Below, piece by piece: positions 44,836 through 53,800 of a DNA stretch of 64,000 nucleotides. The notes beneath the pieces were generated by a model that saw nothing but the letters and a program-made list of their open reading frames with translations, was not told where the DNA came from and searched no databases. The stretch is from an uncultured Bryobacteraceae bacterium (GTDB taxonomy: Bacteria > Acidobacteriota > Terriglobia > Bryobacterales > Bryobacteraceae): positions 62,001 to 126,000 of the forward strand of contig CALJAM010000002.1 of the NCBI GenBank assembly GCA_938027685.1. Direction: 5' to 3'. The number at the start of each line of letters is the position of its first letter. Position 1 is the first letter of the stretch. The translations under genes and the position numbers were made by a program.

Positions 44836-45318
44836 ATGAAGCGCTGGTTATGGTGGTTCGCTCTGCCGCTGGCGGCTGCGCAGGCGCCTGAGCTGGGCCG
44901 CGTTCAGGCCGTCTACCTGCTGCGTATGGGACACGGCCTGGATCAGTATCTGGCTGCTCATCTGACCCGGTTGGGAGTTTTTCAGGTCGTAGCCGACCCG
45001 GCGAAGGCCGACGCCGTCTTCACGGACCACCTGGGCGAGGCCTTCGAGCAGCGACTCGACAAACTTTTCCCGGCCGGCGAGCAGGCGTCCCAGGAAAGCA
45101 CGCCGGCTGAGGGACAGTCGCAGGCAAGTTTCCGTGAAGAGGCGCCGCGCATCTCGAGCTGGGGACGGGGCCGCGGCACGATTTTCCTGGTGGACGCCCG
45201 CACCCGCACGGTCCTGTGGTCCGCCTACGAACCGCCGCGCGATTCCTCGGCGCCGCAGGTCCAGCGCGCGGCCAGACGCATTGCCGAGAGACTCAAGCGC
45301 GAACTGGGGCGCAAGTGA
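44836..45318 (+). CDS. Small exported protein of unknown function
   Basis: It has 160 residues from the ATG giving MKRWLWWFALPLAAAQAPE, a signal peptide. The body has GHGLDQYLAAHLTRLGVFQVV followed by KADAVFTDHLGEAFEQRL, and later TIFLVDARTRTVLWSAYEPP, a pattern of a small alpha/beta domain similar in feel to lipoproteins that compute a property and test a display (CsgG-like or DUF4136-like), but I do not assign a family. It overlaps the divergent glycosyltransferase promoter region and its last 26 bases overlap the end of the GT2-GT4 gene tail to tail. Confidence 0.6.
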   Translation: MKRWLWWFALPLAAAQAPELGRVQAVYLLRMGHGLDQYLAAHLTRLGVFQVVADPAKADAVFTDHLGEAFEQRLDKLFPAGEQASQESTPAEGQSQASFREEAPRISSWGRGRGTIFLVDARTRTVLWSAYEPPRDSSAPQVQRAARRIAERLKRELGRK

Positions 45319-47659
45319 GTCGAGTCTGCGCGCCCCGCTTGGCTTGCAGCGCTTCGCGGTAGCAGGCCGCCAGGCGCTCGGTGATCACGGCGCTGTCCCA
45401 GTTCTCGACGACCTCGCGCCGCGCGCGCTCGACCATGGCCCGGGCGCCGGCCGGATCGCTCAGGATTTCGACCACGCGGCGGGCGAAGCTGTCGGGATCG
45501 TCGGCCAGCGCGCAGAACTCGCCGTCCTCGCGCGCCAGTCCCTCGGCGCCCAGTCGCGTGGAGACCACCGGAATGCCGCTGGCGAACGCTTCCAGCAGCT
45601 TGACGCGCACGCCGGATCCGCTGAGGATGGGACAAACGAACACGGCGTAACGGCTCAGCGGCTCACGCACGTCCTCCACGCGTCCCCGCAACTCGATGGC
45701 TTCCAGCGGCCCGCTCAGCCCATAGCGTGGCGGCGGATCCGAGCCGACAACGATCAGTCGCGCTGAAGGCCTCTGCGCCAGCACGCGGGGCAGCACCTCC
45801 CGCACGAACCACTGCAAAGCCGCTTGGTTGGGCAAATGCCGGAAGCTGCCGAGGAAGAGCATCGTGTCCGGCTCTCGACCGTCAGGCCGGAAGGGATAGA
45901 GCCGGGTGTCAATACCGGCGCGCTGACCATCGTCCACGCGATCGGCCAGCGCGGGCAAGAACGACAACAGGTACTCACGGTTCTCGCGGCTGCACACCTG
46001 CACCCGGTCCAGCTTGGGCAGCGTGCGCAGCTCGTACCGCAGCGCCCGGAGGTACTCGAAAGCCGCCTGCGCCTTCCACATCAGGCCGCGACTCTCCCTG
46101 AGCGCACGGCCCAGCGACTGGAAATAGATGTCGTGTTCGAACAGCACGCAGAGCAGGTTGCGATAGCGGCCGTGATACTGCGCCAGCGGAGTGTACTCGA
46201 GCTGGATGACGTCAATGCGCTTCTGGCGGATCTGCCGATGAATGAGCCAGGCCAGATCCGCGTTAGCGAACTCGCGCACGGCGTGAGGCACGAGTGAAGC
46301 GGCGGCCGAACGCCCGTGGGGACGGACGAGGAATTCCATGCTCGCGCAGTAGGGTCGCAACTCCTCATGCGCGGCGCGCTCCTCCTCCTTGTCGAGCAAA
46401 GCGATGAGGTGAACCTCGGCGTAGCGCGCCAACTCCTTGAGGGTGTGGAGCATGAAAACGCCGCCGCCGTGCACGGGCGGGCATATGGGGTAGGGAGAGA
46501 CGAACAGCACGCGCAGCCGGTCCTCCTTCCCGGCCGACTCGAAGCGATCGCGATAGTAGCCGCCCAGCGGGCGCCGGAAGGCCTCCTCGTCCGGAATCGC
46601 GGCCGCCGATCGCGCGCGCCATCTCGCGACGACAGCTTGCGGCAGCCGTATCATGGCACGCCAGAGCGCTCCCAGGCTGGACCTCTCGGGTGAATCGCCC
46701 ACGAAAGCGCTTACGGTGCCCTCGGCCAGCGCGTAGAAGAAGTGCTCAGCCAGCCGGCGCCAGTCGTGGATGTTTTTCCAGGCAAACAGCAGGCGATTGC
46801 GCTTGAGCACGCGCTCGATCTCAGCCGGCCGGAAGCACCTTCCGATCGTACCGCGATGCTCGTGCCAAACCAGGCTGCGCGGTTCATAGAGCACTTTCCA
46901 TCCCCGCTTCCACGCGCGGTAGCCCAGATCCGCGTCCTCCAGATAGAAGGGCGCGTAGAGCTCATCGAAGCCGCCCAGCTCGAGGAATTTTTCGCGGTCA
47001 AAGGCGCACGAGCCGCCGCCGCCGTAAAAGCAGGGGAAAAGATCACGCACGGCTTCGTCGATGCGATGTCGCACGCGCAGCGAGCCGTTCTCCCACCAGC
47101 CCTCGGTCAGGCCCGTCTCCTCGCGGCGTCGGGTTGGATCGCTGAAGAAGATCTGGCAGGAGACCGCGAAGACCTGCGCGTCCCGGAAGCCCTCGAGCAA
47201 GGGTGCGAGGAAATCCTTGGCCACGCGCATGTCGTTGTTGAGCAGCACGACCACCGCGTTACGAGCCGCGCGCACTCCGGCGTTGGCGCCACCGGCGAAG
47301 CCCAGGTTGCGACCCGGCTCGATCACGCGCACGCCGGGAAATCGCCGGCGGAGGAATTCGGCCGTGCCGTCGCTCGAGCCGTTGTCGACCACCAGGATCT
47401 CGTTCTCGGGATTGCCTGCGAGAGCCTCCACGACGGACGGAAGGTTGCGCTCCAGAAGCTCGCGACCGTTCCAGGAGGGGATGACCACGCTGGCCGCGCG
47501 CGCGGAAGGGCGGGAATCTACGCGATCCCGTGGCAGCCGCCGTCCGGCGATGAGCCACAGCAGGTCGGTCGCCGCCAACGCCAGCGCGATCGCCGTCGCA
47601 GCCGCCAGCGCGGCCGCTGCCAATGGCAAAGCCAGCAGGATACGCAGCAACACTCGCAT
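45293..47659 (-). CDS. Bifunctional glycosyltransferase: GT2 domain fused to GT4 domain
   Basis: It has 788 residues. N-terminal membrane segment about 5-38 (ALPLAAAALAAATAIALALA). GT2 (GT-A) domain about 57-285: ASVVIPSWNGRELLERNL, ILVVDNGSSDGTAEFL, VVVLLNNDMRV and FYLEDADLGYRAWKRGW. Linker about 290-385. GT4 (GT-B) domain about 392-770: VLFVSPYPICPPVHGGGVF, DTMLFLGSFRHLPNQAAL, and the donor-site block CPILSGSGVRVKLLEAFASG. Two sugar transfers by one protein are likely. GAGGAAGG lies upstream. It sits nine bases after the methyltransferase gene. Confidence 0.9.
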   Translation of the reverse strand: MRVLLRILLALPLAAAALAAATAIALALAATDLLWLIAGRRLPRDRVDSRPSARAASVVIPSWNGRELLERNLPSVVEALAGNPENEILVVDNGSSDGTAEFLRRRFPGVRVIEPGRNLGFAGGANAGVRAARNAVVVLLNNDMRVAKDFLAPLLEGFRDAQVFAVSCQIFFSDPTRRREETGLTEGWWENGSLRVRHRIDEAVRDLFPCFYGGGGSCAFDREKFLELGGFDELYAPFYLEDADLGYRAWKRGWKVLYEPRSLVWHEHRGTIGRCFRPAEIERVLKRNRLLFAWKNIHDWRRLAEHFFYALAEGTVSAFVGDSPERSSLGALWRAMIRLPQAVVARWRARSAAAIPDEEAFRRPLGGYYRDRFESAGKEDRLRVLFVSPYPICPPVHGGGVFMLHTLKELARYAEVHLIALLDKEEERAAHEELRPYCASMEFLVRPHGRSAAASLVPHAVREFANADLAWLIHRQIRQKRIDVIQLEYTPLAQYHGRYRNLLCVLFEHDIYFQSLGRALRESRGLMWKAQAAFEYLRALRYELRTLPKLDRVQVCSRENREYLLSFLPALADRVDDGQRAGIDTRLYPFRPDGREPDTMLFLGSFRHLPNQAALQWFVREVLPRVLAQRPSARLIVVGSDPPPRYGLSGPLEAIELRGRVEDVREPLSRYAVFVCPILSGSGVRVKLLEAFASGIPVVSTRLGAEGLAREDGEFCALADDPDSFARRVVEILSDPAGARAMVERARREVVENWDSAVITERLAACYREALQAKRGAQTRLTCAPVRA

Positions 47660-47668
47660 CGGCCTTCC

Positions 47669-48934
47669 TCAACCGACCTCAGGACCCAAGCCTAGCCGCC
47701 TGCCTAGGCGGTGCCACCGCGAAGCGCGAACGGCCGACAGCAAGCGCTCCAGCTCCCGCACCTGCGCGTCGAGACGTTGGGCCCACTCGGTCCGTTCCAC
47801 GACCGCGGCCTCGGCGCGGTCCAGCAGGCGAACGCATTCGGCCAGCTCCGAGGAGCGCTGCTCGAGCTCGGCGCGAGCCGCCGTCAGCTCGGCGGTAAGC
47901 TGCTCTTCCAGGCGACGCACCCAGACGGCGCGCTCCTCCAATTCCCGCTCCAACTCGGCGATCTTGGCCTCGTAGCCGGCCACCACGCGCCGCGCCGATT
48001 CCTGCTGTTCGGCTAATTCCTGCTGGAGCGCAGCGATGCGTGCGCGAGCGGCTGCGAGTTCCTCGTCCAAAGATCGCGCCCAAAGATTGCTCCGCTCGAG
48101 TTCGGCCGTCTGCGAATGATACATTTCTAGAAGTTTTTGTTTTTCCTGGAACGCCGCCTCCAGCCAGGCGTCCTTCTGCGCCACTTCCTCGCGCAGCGCC
48201 GCGATGTGCCGCTCACGTTCCCGCAGCAGATTGGCCGTGCGGGGCGTCCACAGCAGACCGGCCGGACGCGGACCCTCCTTGAACCGACAAGCGGCCAGAA
48301 GAAAGTGCGCCTCGTCGGGATCGGGCGGGCCGCCTTCTACTGCCCCATCCACGCCCGCGTCCGCTTCGAGCGGCACAATCGCCAGGGCGGCCGCGTGATT
48401 TTCGACGTACAACGATACCACGGGAAAGTAACGGCCCAGCTCCTCGCGGAATTCACGCCAGTCGAACTCGCGGAAGTGATAAGGGTTCGGCCCCGAGGCT
48501 CCCCGCGCCTCGCTGTAGTAGAGCCGGTTCGGCGTCGAGATCAGACAGATCCCTTCGGGCGCGAGCACGCGGCGCAATTCGGCCAGCATCGCCTGCCCGT
48601 CTATCAGGTGTTCGATGACTTCGAAGCAGACAACCAGGTCGAAGCTTGCTTCGGGAAAGGGCAGAGCGGTAACCGAGCCTTGTACGAAGGCCAGGTTGGG
48701 ACGCTCGTAGTGCGCCTGCGCGTACTCGACCGCCTCGCGCGCGATGTCCACGCCGCTGACCCACCGGGCATGCTCGGCCAGAATGGCCGCGCCGTAGCCT
48801 GCACCGCATCCCGCATCCAGAACGCGCTTCCCCGCGGCCGGCCGTGCGGCGAACAGATAGCGCGCCACGTGTTCGTTCCACAGGTCCGGCTCGATCCGGC
48901 CGGGTATGGCGCGTTCCCCCGTGAATTCAGCCAA
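47669..48934 (-). CDS. SAM-dependent methyltransferase with long C-terminal coiled coil (WbdD-like)
   Basis: It has 421 residues. Residues about 1-200 form a class I methyltransferase: RVLDAGCGAGYGAAILAEHA (SAM site) near 37, SGVDIAREAVEYA, and VVCFEVIEHLIDGQ. Residues about 240-400 form an unbroken heptad-rich coiled coil (RERERHIAALREEVAQKD onward). It ends in SRWHRLGRRLGLGP, an amphipathic tail of the kind used for membrane docking. In O-antigen systems exported by Wzm/Wzt, such proteins cap the chain end and set its length with the coiled coil; here the capping is probably methylation. The start overlaps the Wzt gene by eight bases. Confidence 0.82.
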   Translation of the reverse strand: MAEFTGERAIPGRIEPDLWNEHVARYLFAARPAAGKRVLDAGCGAGYGAAILAEHARWVSGVDIAREAVEYAQAHYERPNLAFVQGSVTALPFPEASFDLVVCFEVIEHLIDGQAMLAELRRVLAPEGICLISTPNRLYYSEARGASGPNPYHFREFDWREFREELGRYFPVVSLYVENHAAALAIVPLEADAGVDGAVEGGPPDPDEAHFLLAACRFKEGPRPAGLLWTPRTANLLRERERHIAALREEVAQKDAWLEAAFQEKQKLLEMYHSQTAELERSNLWARSLDEELAAARARIAALQQELAEQQESARRVVAGYEAKIAELERELEERAVWVRRLEEQLTAELTAARAELEQRSSELAECVRLLDRAEAAVVERTEWAQRLDAQVRELERLLSAVRASRWHRLGRRLGLGPEVG

Positions 48935-50237
48935 CGCGCGACTCCGCCTGAGGCGCCGTCTGAAGCCGGGCGTTTACTTCCACCCGGCAGGGCAGATGGA
49001 TGTACCCGTAAATCTGACCTTCGCTGTGGCCCATCTGAAGGGCGATGGCATTGTCGATCCAGTCGCACATGCGGTAGTGAAGCAGCGTGCCGTCGGCGAT
49101 GGCCGGCGAAAACGAAAAGGAGGCCGGATAGAGCTCGGGGAGCTCGAGGTGGAAGTCCACGGTGTAGATGTCTCCCGGCATCATCGGCGGCAGCTCGACT
49201 CCCTCGCGCGCCGTGTTGGTGCCGGAGAAGTCAATGCCCAAATGGTTGCGCAACATGAAGCCGACGATCGGCATGGGCACTTCCTCGCGGGCGCGCACGC
49301 TGATGCGCACGACGATGTGAGAGTTCGGTTCCAGCAGTTGCAGGGGTCTTCCGTATTCGTCGAGCACGGCGATGCCCAGCACCTCCGCCCGACCGTCGCC
49401 GTAACGGTGGTCGATGTTCGGGATGCGGTCCACAATCTCGGGGGGAAGGACCCGCCCGGCGGCCGCATCGCGTGCCGGCCGCTTCTTCAGTTGCAGGTAG
49501 GCGGAGTCCTTCTCCACCATCGCGGCCAGATATTTGGCGACGACCGCGTCGGCCAGCCCCAGCTCGCGAATGCGCCCTCCGTCCAGCCACAGGGCACGGT
49601 CGCCTACCGCCTTTACGTCGCCCATCGAGTGCGAGACGAACAGGATCGTGATCCCCCGCGAGCGCAGCTCGTGCACCTTCCGCATGCAGCGCTGTCGGAA
49701 GTAAATGTCTCCCACCGCCAGAGCCTCGTCCACCAGCAAGATTTCCGGATCCACGTGGATGGCAACCGCGAAGGCGAGCCGAACGATCATGCCGCTCGAA
49801 TACGTCTTCACTGGCTGATTGATGAAATCGCCGATTTCGGCGAACTCCTCGATTTCGCGGTACTTTTGCTCGATCTGGCGCGTAGTGAAGCCGAGGATGG
49901 CGCCGTTGAGGAAGATGTTGTCGCGGCCGGTAAACTCGGGGTTGAAGCCCGAGCCCAGCTCGAGCAGCGCCGAGACGCGGCCATTGACTTTGATTTCTCC
50001 CTCGGTGGGCTGCAGGATACCGGCCACCAGTTGCAGCAGGGTGCTTTTGCCGGAGCCGTTTTCGCCGATGATACAGAACGTCTCACCCCGGCGGACTTCG
50101 AAGCTCAGGTCGCGCAAGGCCCAGAAATCGCGGTGAAAGCGCTTCCGGCTGAACGTGAGCAGTTCTTTCAATCGGTCGAGTGGGGAATCGTAGATCGGGT
50201 AGCTTTTGGAGACTCCGCGAAACTCGATCGCGACCAC
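48927..50237 (-). CDS. wzt: Polysaccharide ABC exporter ATP-binding protein (Wzt type) with C-terminal carbohydrate-binding domain
   Basis: It has 436 residues from a GTG. ABC domain about 1-245: Walker A CIIGENGSGKSTLLQLVAG, signature TYSSGMIVRLAFAVA, Walker B EILLVDEALAVGD, and the H-loop LFVSHSM. The Wzt-C domain at about 280-425 (IAVLDEYGRPLQLLEPNSHIV; VGFMLRNHLGIDFSGTNT; YPASFSFSPAIADGT) recognises the capped chain end. It follows that its methyltransferase neighbour supplies the cap. No Wzm-type permease gene precedes or follows it in the window. A promoter-like TTGACA-17-CATATT lies about 375 bases upstream. Confidence 0.88.
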   Translation of the reverse strand: MVAIEFRGVSKSYPIYDSPLDRLKELLTFSRKRFHRDFWALRDLSFEVRRGETFCIIGENGSGKSTLLQLVAGILQPTEGEIKVNGRVSALLELGSGFNPEFTGRDNIFLNGAILGFTTRQIEQKYREIEEFAEIGDFINQPVKTYSSGMIVRLAFAVAIHVDPEILLVDEALAVGDIYFRQRCMRKVHELRSRGITILFVSHSMGDVKAVGDRALWLDGGRIRELGLADAVVAKYLAAMVEKDSAYLQLKKRPARDAAAGRVLPPEIVDRIPNIDHRYGDGRAEVLGIAVLDEYGRPLQLLEPNSHIVVRISVRAREEVPMPIVGFMLRNHLGIDFSGTNTAREGVELPPMMPGDIYTVDFHLELPELYPASFSFSPAIADGTLLHYRMCDWIDNAIALQMGHSEGQIYGYIHLPCRVEVNARLQTAPQAESRVG

Positions 50238-50611
50238 GGTCCAATGCTCGGCCGAATGCGCCTCTGGCGCTCTCTCTACCAGAATCTAACAGAACGGGTA
50301 CGCTTGGCGGGGCTGAAAGGAAGGCTGAGACGGCTGGGCGGCTGCCGCCGGGCGGGTGGAAGTGACTTGCCTGCCACTCGTACTAGCTGTCGCTCCTGCG
50401 TGCGGTGCAATGTTCCGCGGCGCGCGGGACTCCTTGGTCCTCGCTGGCGTCTCAGGTATCAGCTAGTCACCCGCCGTGACGACAGCCGCCCACGCCTGTG
50501 GACGTTCGATATCATCCACCTCCTGACGTAATTCCAGGGCGATTACTCGCCCCGGCTGCCCCGACCCCGCTGGGCCGGGGAAAGCGCCCTGCGCGGGCTG
50601 CTTTCACACCC

Positions 50612-50640
50612 AATATGCACCGCTTGCCCTGACATGTCAA
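50612..50640 (-). promoter_or_regulatory. Candidate sigma-70 promoter toward the Wzt gene
   Basis: The minus strand reads TTGACA (50640-50635), a 17-base spacer, then CATATT (50617-50612). The minus-35 is exact and overlaps the palindrome TGACATGTCA, a possible operator. Transcription would start near 50605 and read a long leader before the GTG at 50237. Confidence 0.45.
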
Positions 50641-50721
50641 GAGCTTTCATAACGCCCCGGGGCTTTTGTTGCTGGGACTACGGGCTTCGCCTCAGGACAG
50701 GCGGCTCGGAGCCCGCCCTGC

Positions 50722-50747
50722 CCCTAGGCCCTTCCCCTCGCCTAGGG
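50722..50747. repeat. Perfect inverted repeat abutting the TonB receptor promoter (candidate operator)
   Basis: CCCTAGGC (50722-50729), ten bases, then GCCTAGGG (50740-50747). The arms are exact complements and the second ends one base before the minus-35 at 50749. Arm centres are 18 bases apart, nearly two helical turns, which fits a dimeric regulator binding one face of the DNA. Confidence 0.5.
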
Positions 50748-50748
50748 C

Positions 50749-50777
50749 TTGACGCGCTCTGCCGCGCTTGGTAAGCT
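50749..50777 (+). promoter_or_regulatory. Candidate sigma-70 promoter of the third TonB receptor gene
   Basis: TTGACG (50749-50754), a 17-base spacer and TAAGCT (50772-50777), then the ATG at 50812. The TAAGCTGGGC after it recurs at 7429-7438 upstream of the second receptor gene, where no minus-35 is visible. Confidence 0.5.
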
Positions 50778-50811
50778 GGGCCGGGGTTCATCCCATTTCG
50801 GGGTTAGGGTC

Positions 50812-53800
50812 ATGCCGGCAAGCATCAACCGCAAGATCTCGGTCCTGGTCATCTTGGGGTGCCTGGCCGCTGCGTCGGGCCTCGCTCAGGAGTTTCGCGC
50901 CACGCTTTCCGGCCGAGTTTTCGATAGCACAGGCGCCGCGGTCCCGAACGCAAGAGTCCAGGCGGTCAACGTCGCCACCAATGAAACGACGACGGCCACC
51001 ACGGACCTCTCCGGTTCTTACACCCTTCCGTTCCTCCGGCCGGGGACGTACCGGCTGATGGTGACCGCTTCCGGCTTCAAAACTTTCACGCGCGAAAACA
51101 TCGTGCTGCAAGTCGGCCAAATCGCGGGCGTGGACGTCACGCTCGAAATCGGCGAGGTGGCCGAACGGATCGAAGTGACGGCCGAGGCTGCGCTGCTGGA
51201 GACGCAAACGGCCAGCCGCAGCGGCATCGTTAATACTACGCAAGTTACCGAGCTTCCGCTCAACACGCGCAACCCATTCATGCTGGGCGCCATGATGTCG
51301 GGCGTGATCTGGCGGGGCAGCGCTATCTGGATGCGGCCGTTCGACAATGGCGCCATCGCCGAGTGGGTGGTCAACGGCGGCCGCCAGCGCCGCAACGAGT
51401 TCCTCTTGGACGGCGCACCTAACAACGCCCAAATGGGCGGCAACAACATCGCGTACGTGCCGATCGTGGACGCAGTGCAGGAGTTCAACATCCAGACCAA
51501 CACCTACGACTCGCAGTACGGCCATAGCGGGGGCGGGATCTTCAACGTGGTGCTCAAGAGCGGCACCAGCGATTTACACTTCACGGCCTGGGAATTCATG
51601 CGCCGCCAGAGTTGGGACGCAAACACGTTCCAGAACAACGCCATCGGCGCCAAGCGTCCCGACCACAAACTCGACCAGTACGGGTTCCAGTTCGACGGGC
51701 CGGCCCACATTCCGGGCCTGCTCAAGAGGAACGGCCGCGTGCGTCTGTTCTACCTGGGCAGCCTCGAACTCTACCACGAGCTGTGGCCGCAGTTTTTGCG
51801 CAACTCCTATCCCGAACCGGAGATGCGCAACGGCGACTTCAGCAAGCTGGTCCACGCCGACGGCTCGCCCATCATCATCTACAACCCGTTCACCACGCGC
51901 TTCGACGCCGCCCAGAATCCGATCCGCGATCCGTTCCCGGGCAATATCATCCCCGCCAGCATGATCAACCCGGTGGCCCGGAATGTAACCAAATACATGC
52001 CGCTGCCCAACGCCAAGACGCCCAACGTACGTTACTCGACGCAGAATCTGATCCACGAGAAATACGCAGCCGAAGACAACTTTTACAATCTCATCCTCAA
52101 GTTCGACTGGAACTTCGGCGATCGTCACCGGGCCTTCGTGCGGCACGCCTCGAACGATCGGACCGAAGACCGCTGCACCAACGGCATCTGCGAGGGTCCG
52201 GGGATGGCCGGGCAGCAGCCCTTCCAGCGCATCAATGACGCTTACGTGGCGGACTGGGTCGGTACGATCACGCCTACACTCATCCTCAATACGCGCCTCT
52301 CGCACAATCGCTTCATCGAGAAAGGCTTCGGACGAGGCAACGTGGGCTTCGACCTGACGAGCCTGGGCCTGCCCGCCTCCCTGATCAACCAGTTGCCGCA
52401 GCCCCGATACTTCGGACTCTGGCAATTCGACGGCTACAGTTCGATGGGTCGTTACCAGAGCATCAACATCACGAACACCTATAACTTGCAGGGGAACGCC
52501 ACCAAGATCTGGCGCACTCACACCGTAAAGGTCGGGGTCGATCTGCGGCGCGTGCACTATATCCTGCAAAACAGCGGCAACATACTGCAGTTCGCGGGCA
52601 ACACGCAGTGGACGCGCCGGCTATGGAACCAGGCGGAGCCCAACTCGGGCGACGGTTACGCGACCTTCCTGCTCGGCGTCGTGAGCGGCTCGTCCAACTA
52701 CCCGCTATATCCTTTCTTTCGTCAGTGGTACCTGGCTCCGTACGTTCAGGACGATTGGAAGGTCACGCGGCGCCTCACGGTGAACCTCGGCCTGCGCTGG
52801 GACTACAACGGGCCGCCCGACGAGAAGTACAACCGGCTGAACCGCGGCTTCGATCCCAAAGTGCGCAACCCCGTGGTCGACCAGATCCCGCCGGAGATGC
52901 TCGCGCTGTACCCGCAGTTGCGCGACCTGAGGGGCGGGCTGCTGTTCGCCGGCGTGGGCGGGCAGCCGCGCGCGGCGGGCAACCGTGACCTGAACAACTG
53001 GCAGCCCCGCATCGGAGCGGCTTATCAGATCAGCTCGAAGCTCGTCATGCGCGGCGGCCTCGGTATCTATTACTCCAACCCTAACAACGATTACCTGCAG
53101 ACCGTGGGCTTTTCCACCAGCACGCCGATCGTGACCAGTCTGGACGGAGGACGAACGCCGATTCCCAACATCCTGAGTAACCCTTATCCGAGCGGCATCA
53201 GCGTCCCCACCGGAGCATCGCTCGGACCACTTACCTTCGTCGGTCGCAGTACGAACTGGTTCAATCCCGCCTTCCGAATCCCTTCCGTGCGACAGTTCTC
53301 CTTCGGTTTCCAGTACCAGGTGACTCGCACGGCCACGATGGACATTTCCTATGTCGGCAGCCGCACGGTGGACGAGAACGACTCCAAAGCCTATAACATC
53401 CCCACGTTGGAGTTTCGCCGGCAGTGCAATCTGCTGGAAGGCGGCAACCCGGCGTACTGCGAAGCAGCCTTACCCAACCCGTTCCGCAACGTGCCTGCGT
53501 TCGCAGGCACCGGCTTTTATACCGCGACGACGCTGTCGCGCTACCAGCTCAACCGCCCCTTCCCGCAGTTCAGCGGCGACATGACGGAGCTGGGGCGCAA
53601 CGACCAGCGGATCTGGCACAACGGGCTTCAGGTCAGCTACAACCAGCGGGCCGGCCGCAACGTCACCCTGCTGGTCAATTACACGCTCTCGAAGACCGTC
53701 GAGCGAACGGGCTGGCTCGACGCGTTTGCCGGGGTGATGCAGCAGGGCCCGATCACCTACGACCGGCTGCACATGTTCAAGGCGACGGCGGTTTACGAGC

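Larger units (their letters stand above)
50238..50811. other. Gene-free divergent region between the Wzt gene and a TonB receptor gene
   Basis: This is the only stretch over 300 bases without a gene. It holds candidate promoters for both flanking genes (50612-50640 minus, 50749-50777 plus) and a perfect inverted repeat (50722-50747). Short palindromes TGACATGTCA (50630-50639) and GCCCCGGGGC (near 50655) also occur. I see no coding signature on either strand, no tRNA and no repeat family. A long minus-strand leader of about 360 bases before wzt is implied. Confidence 0.6.

Noticed and set aside
48906-50531. Long plus-strand frame of 541 codons opposite the Wzt gene
   Set aside because: It is the mirror of a strongly conserved ABC ATPase gene in GC-rich DNA and shows no family motif.
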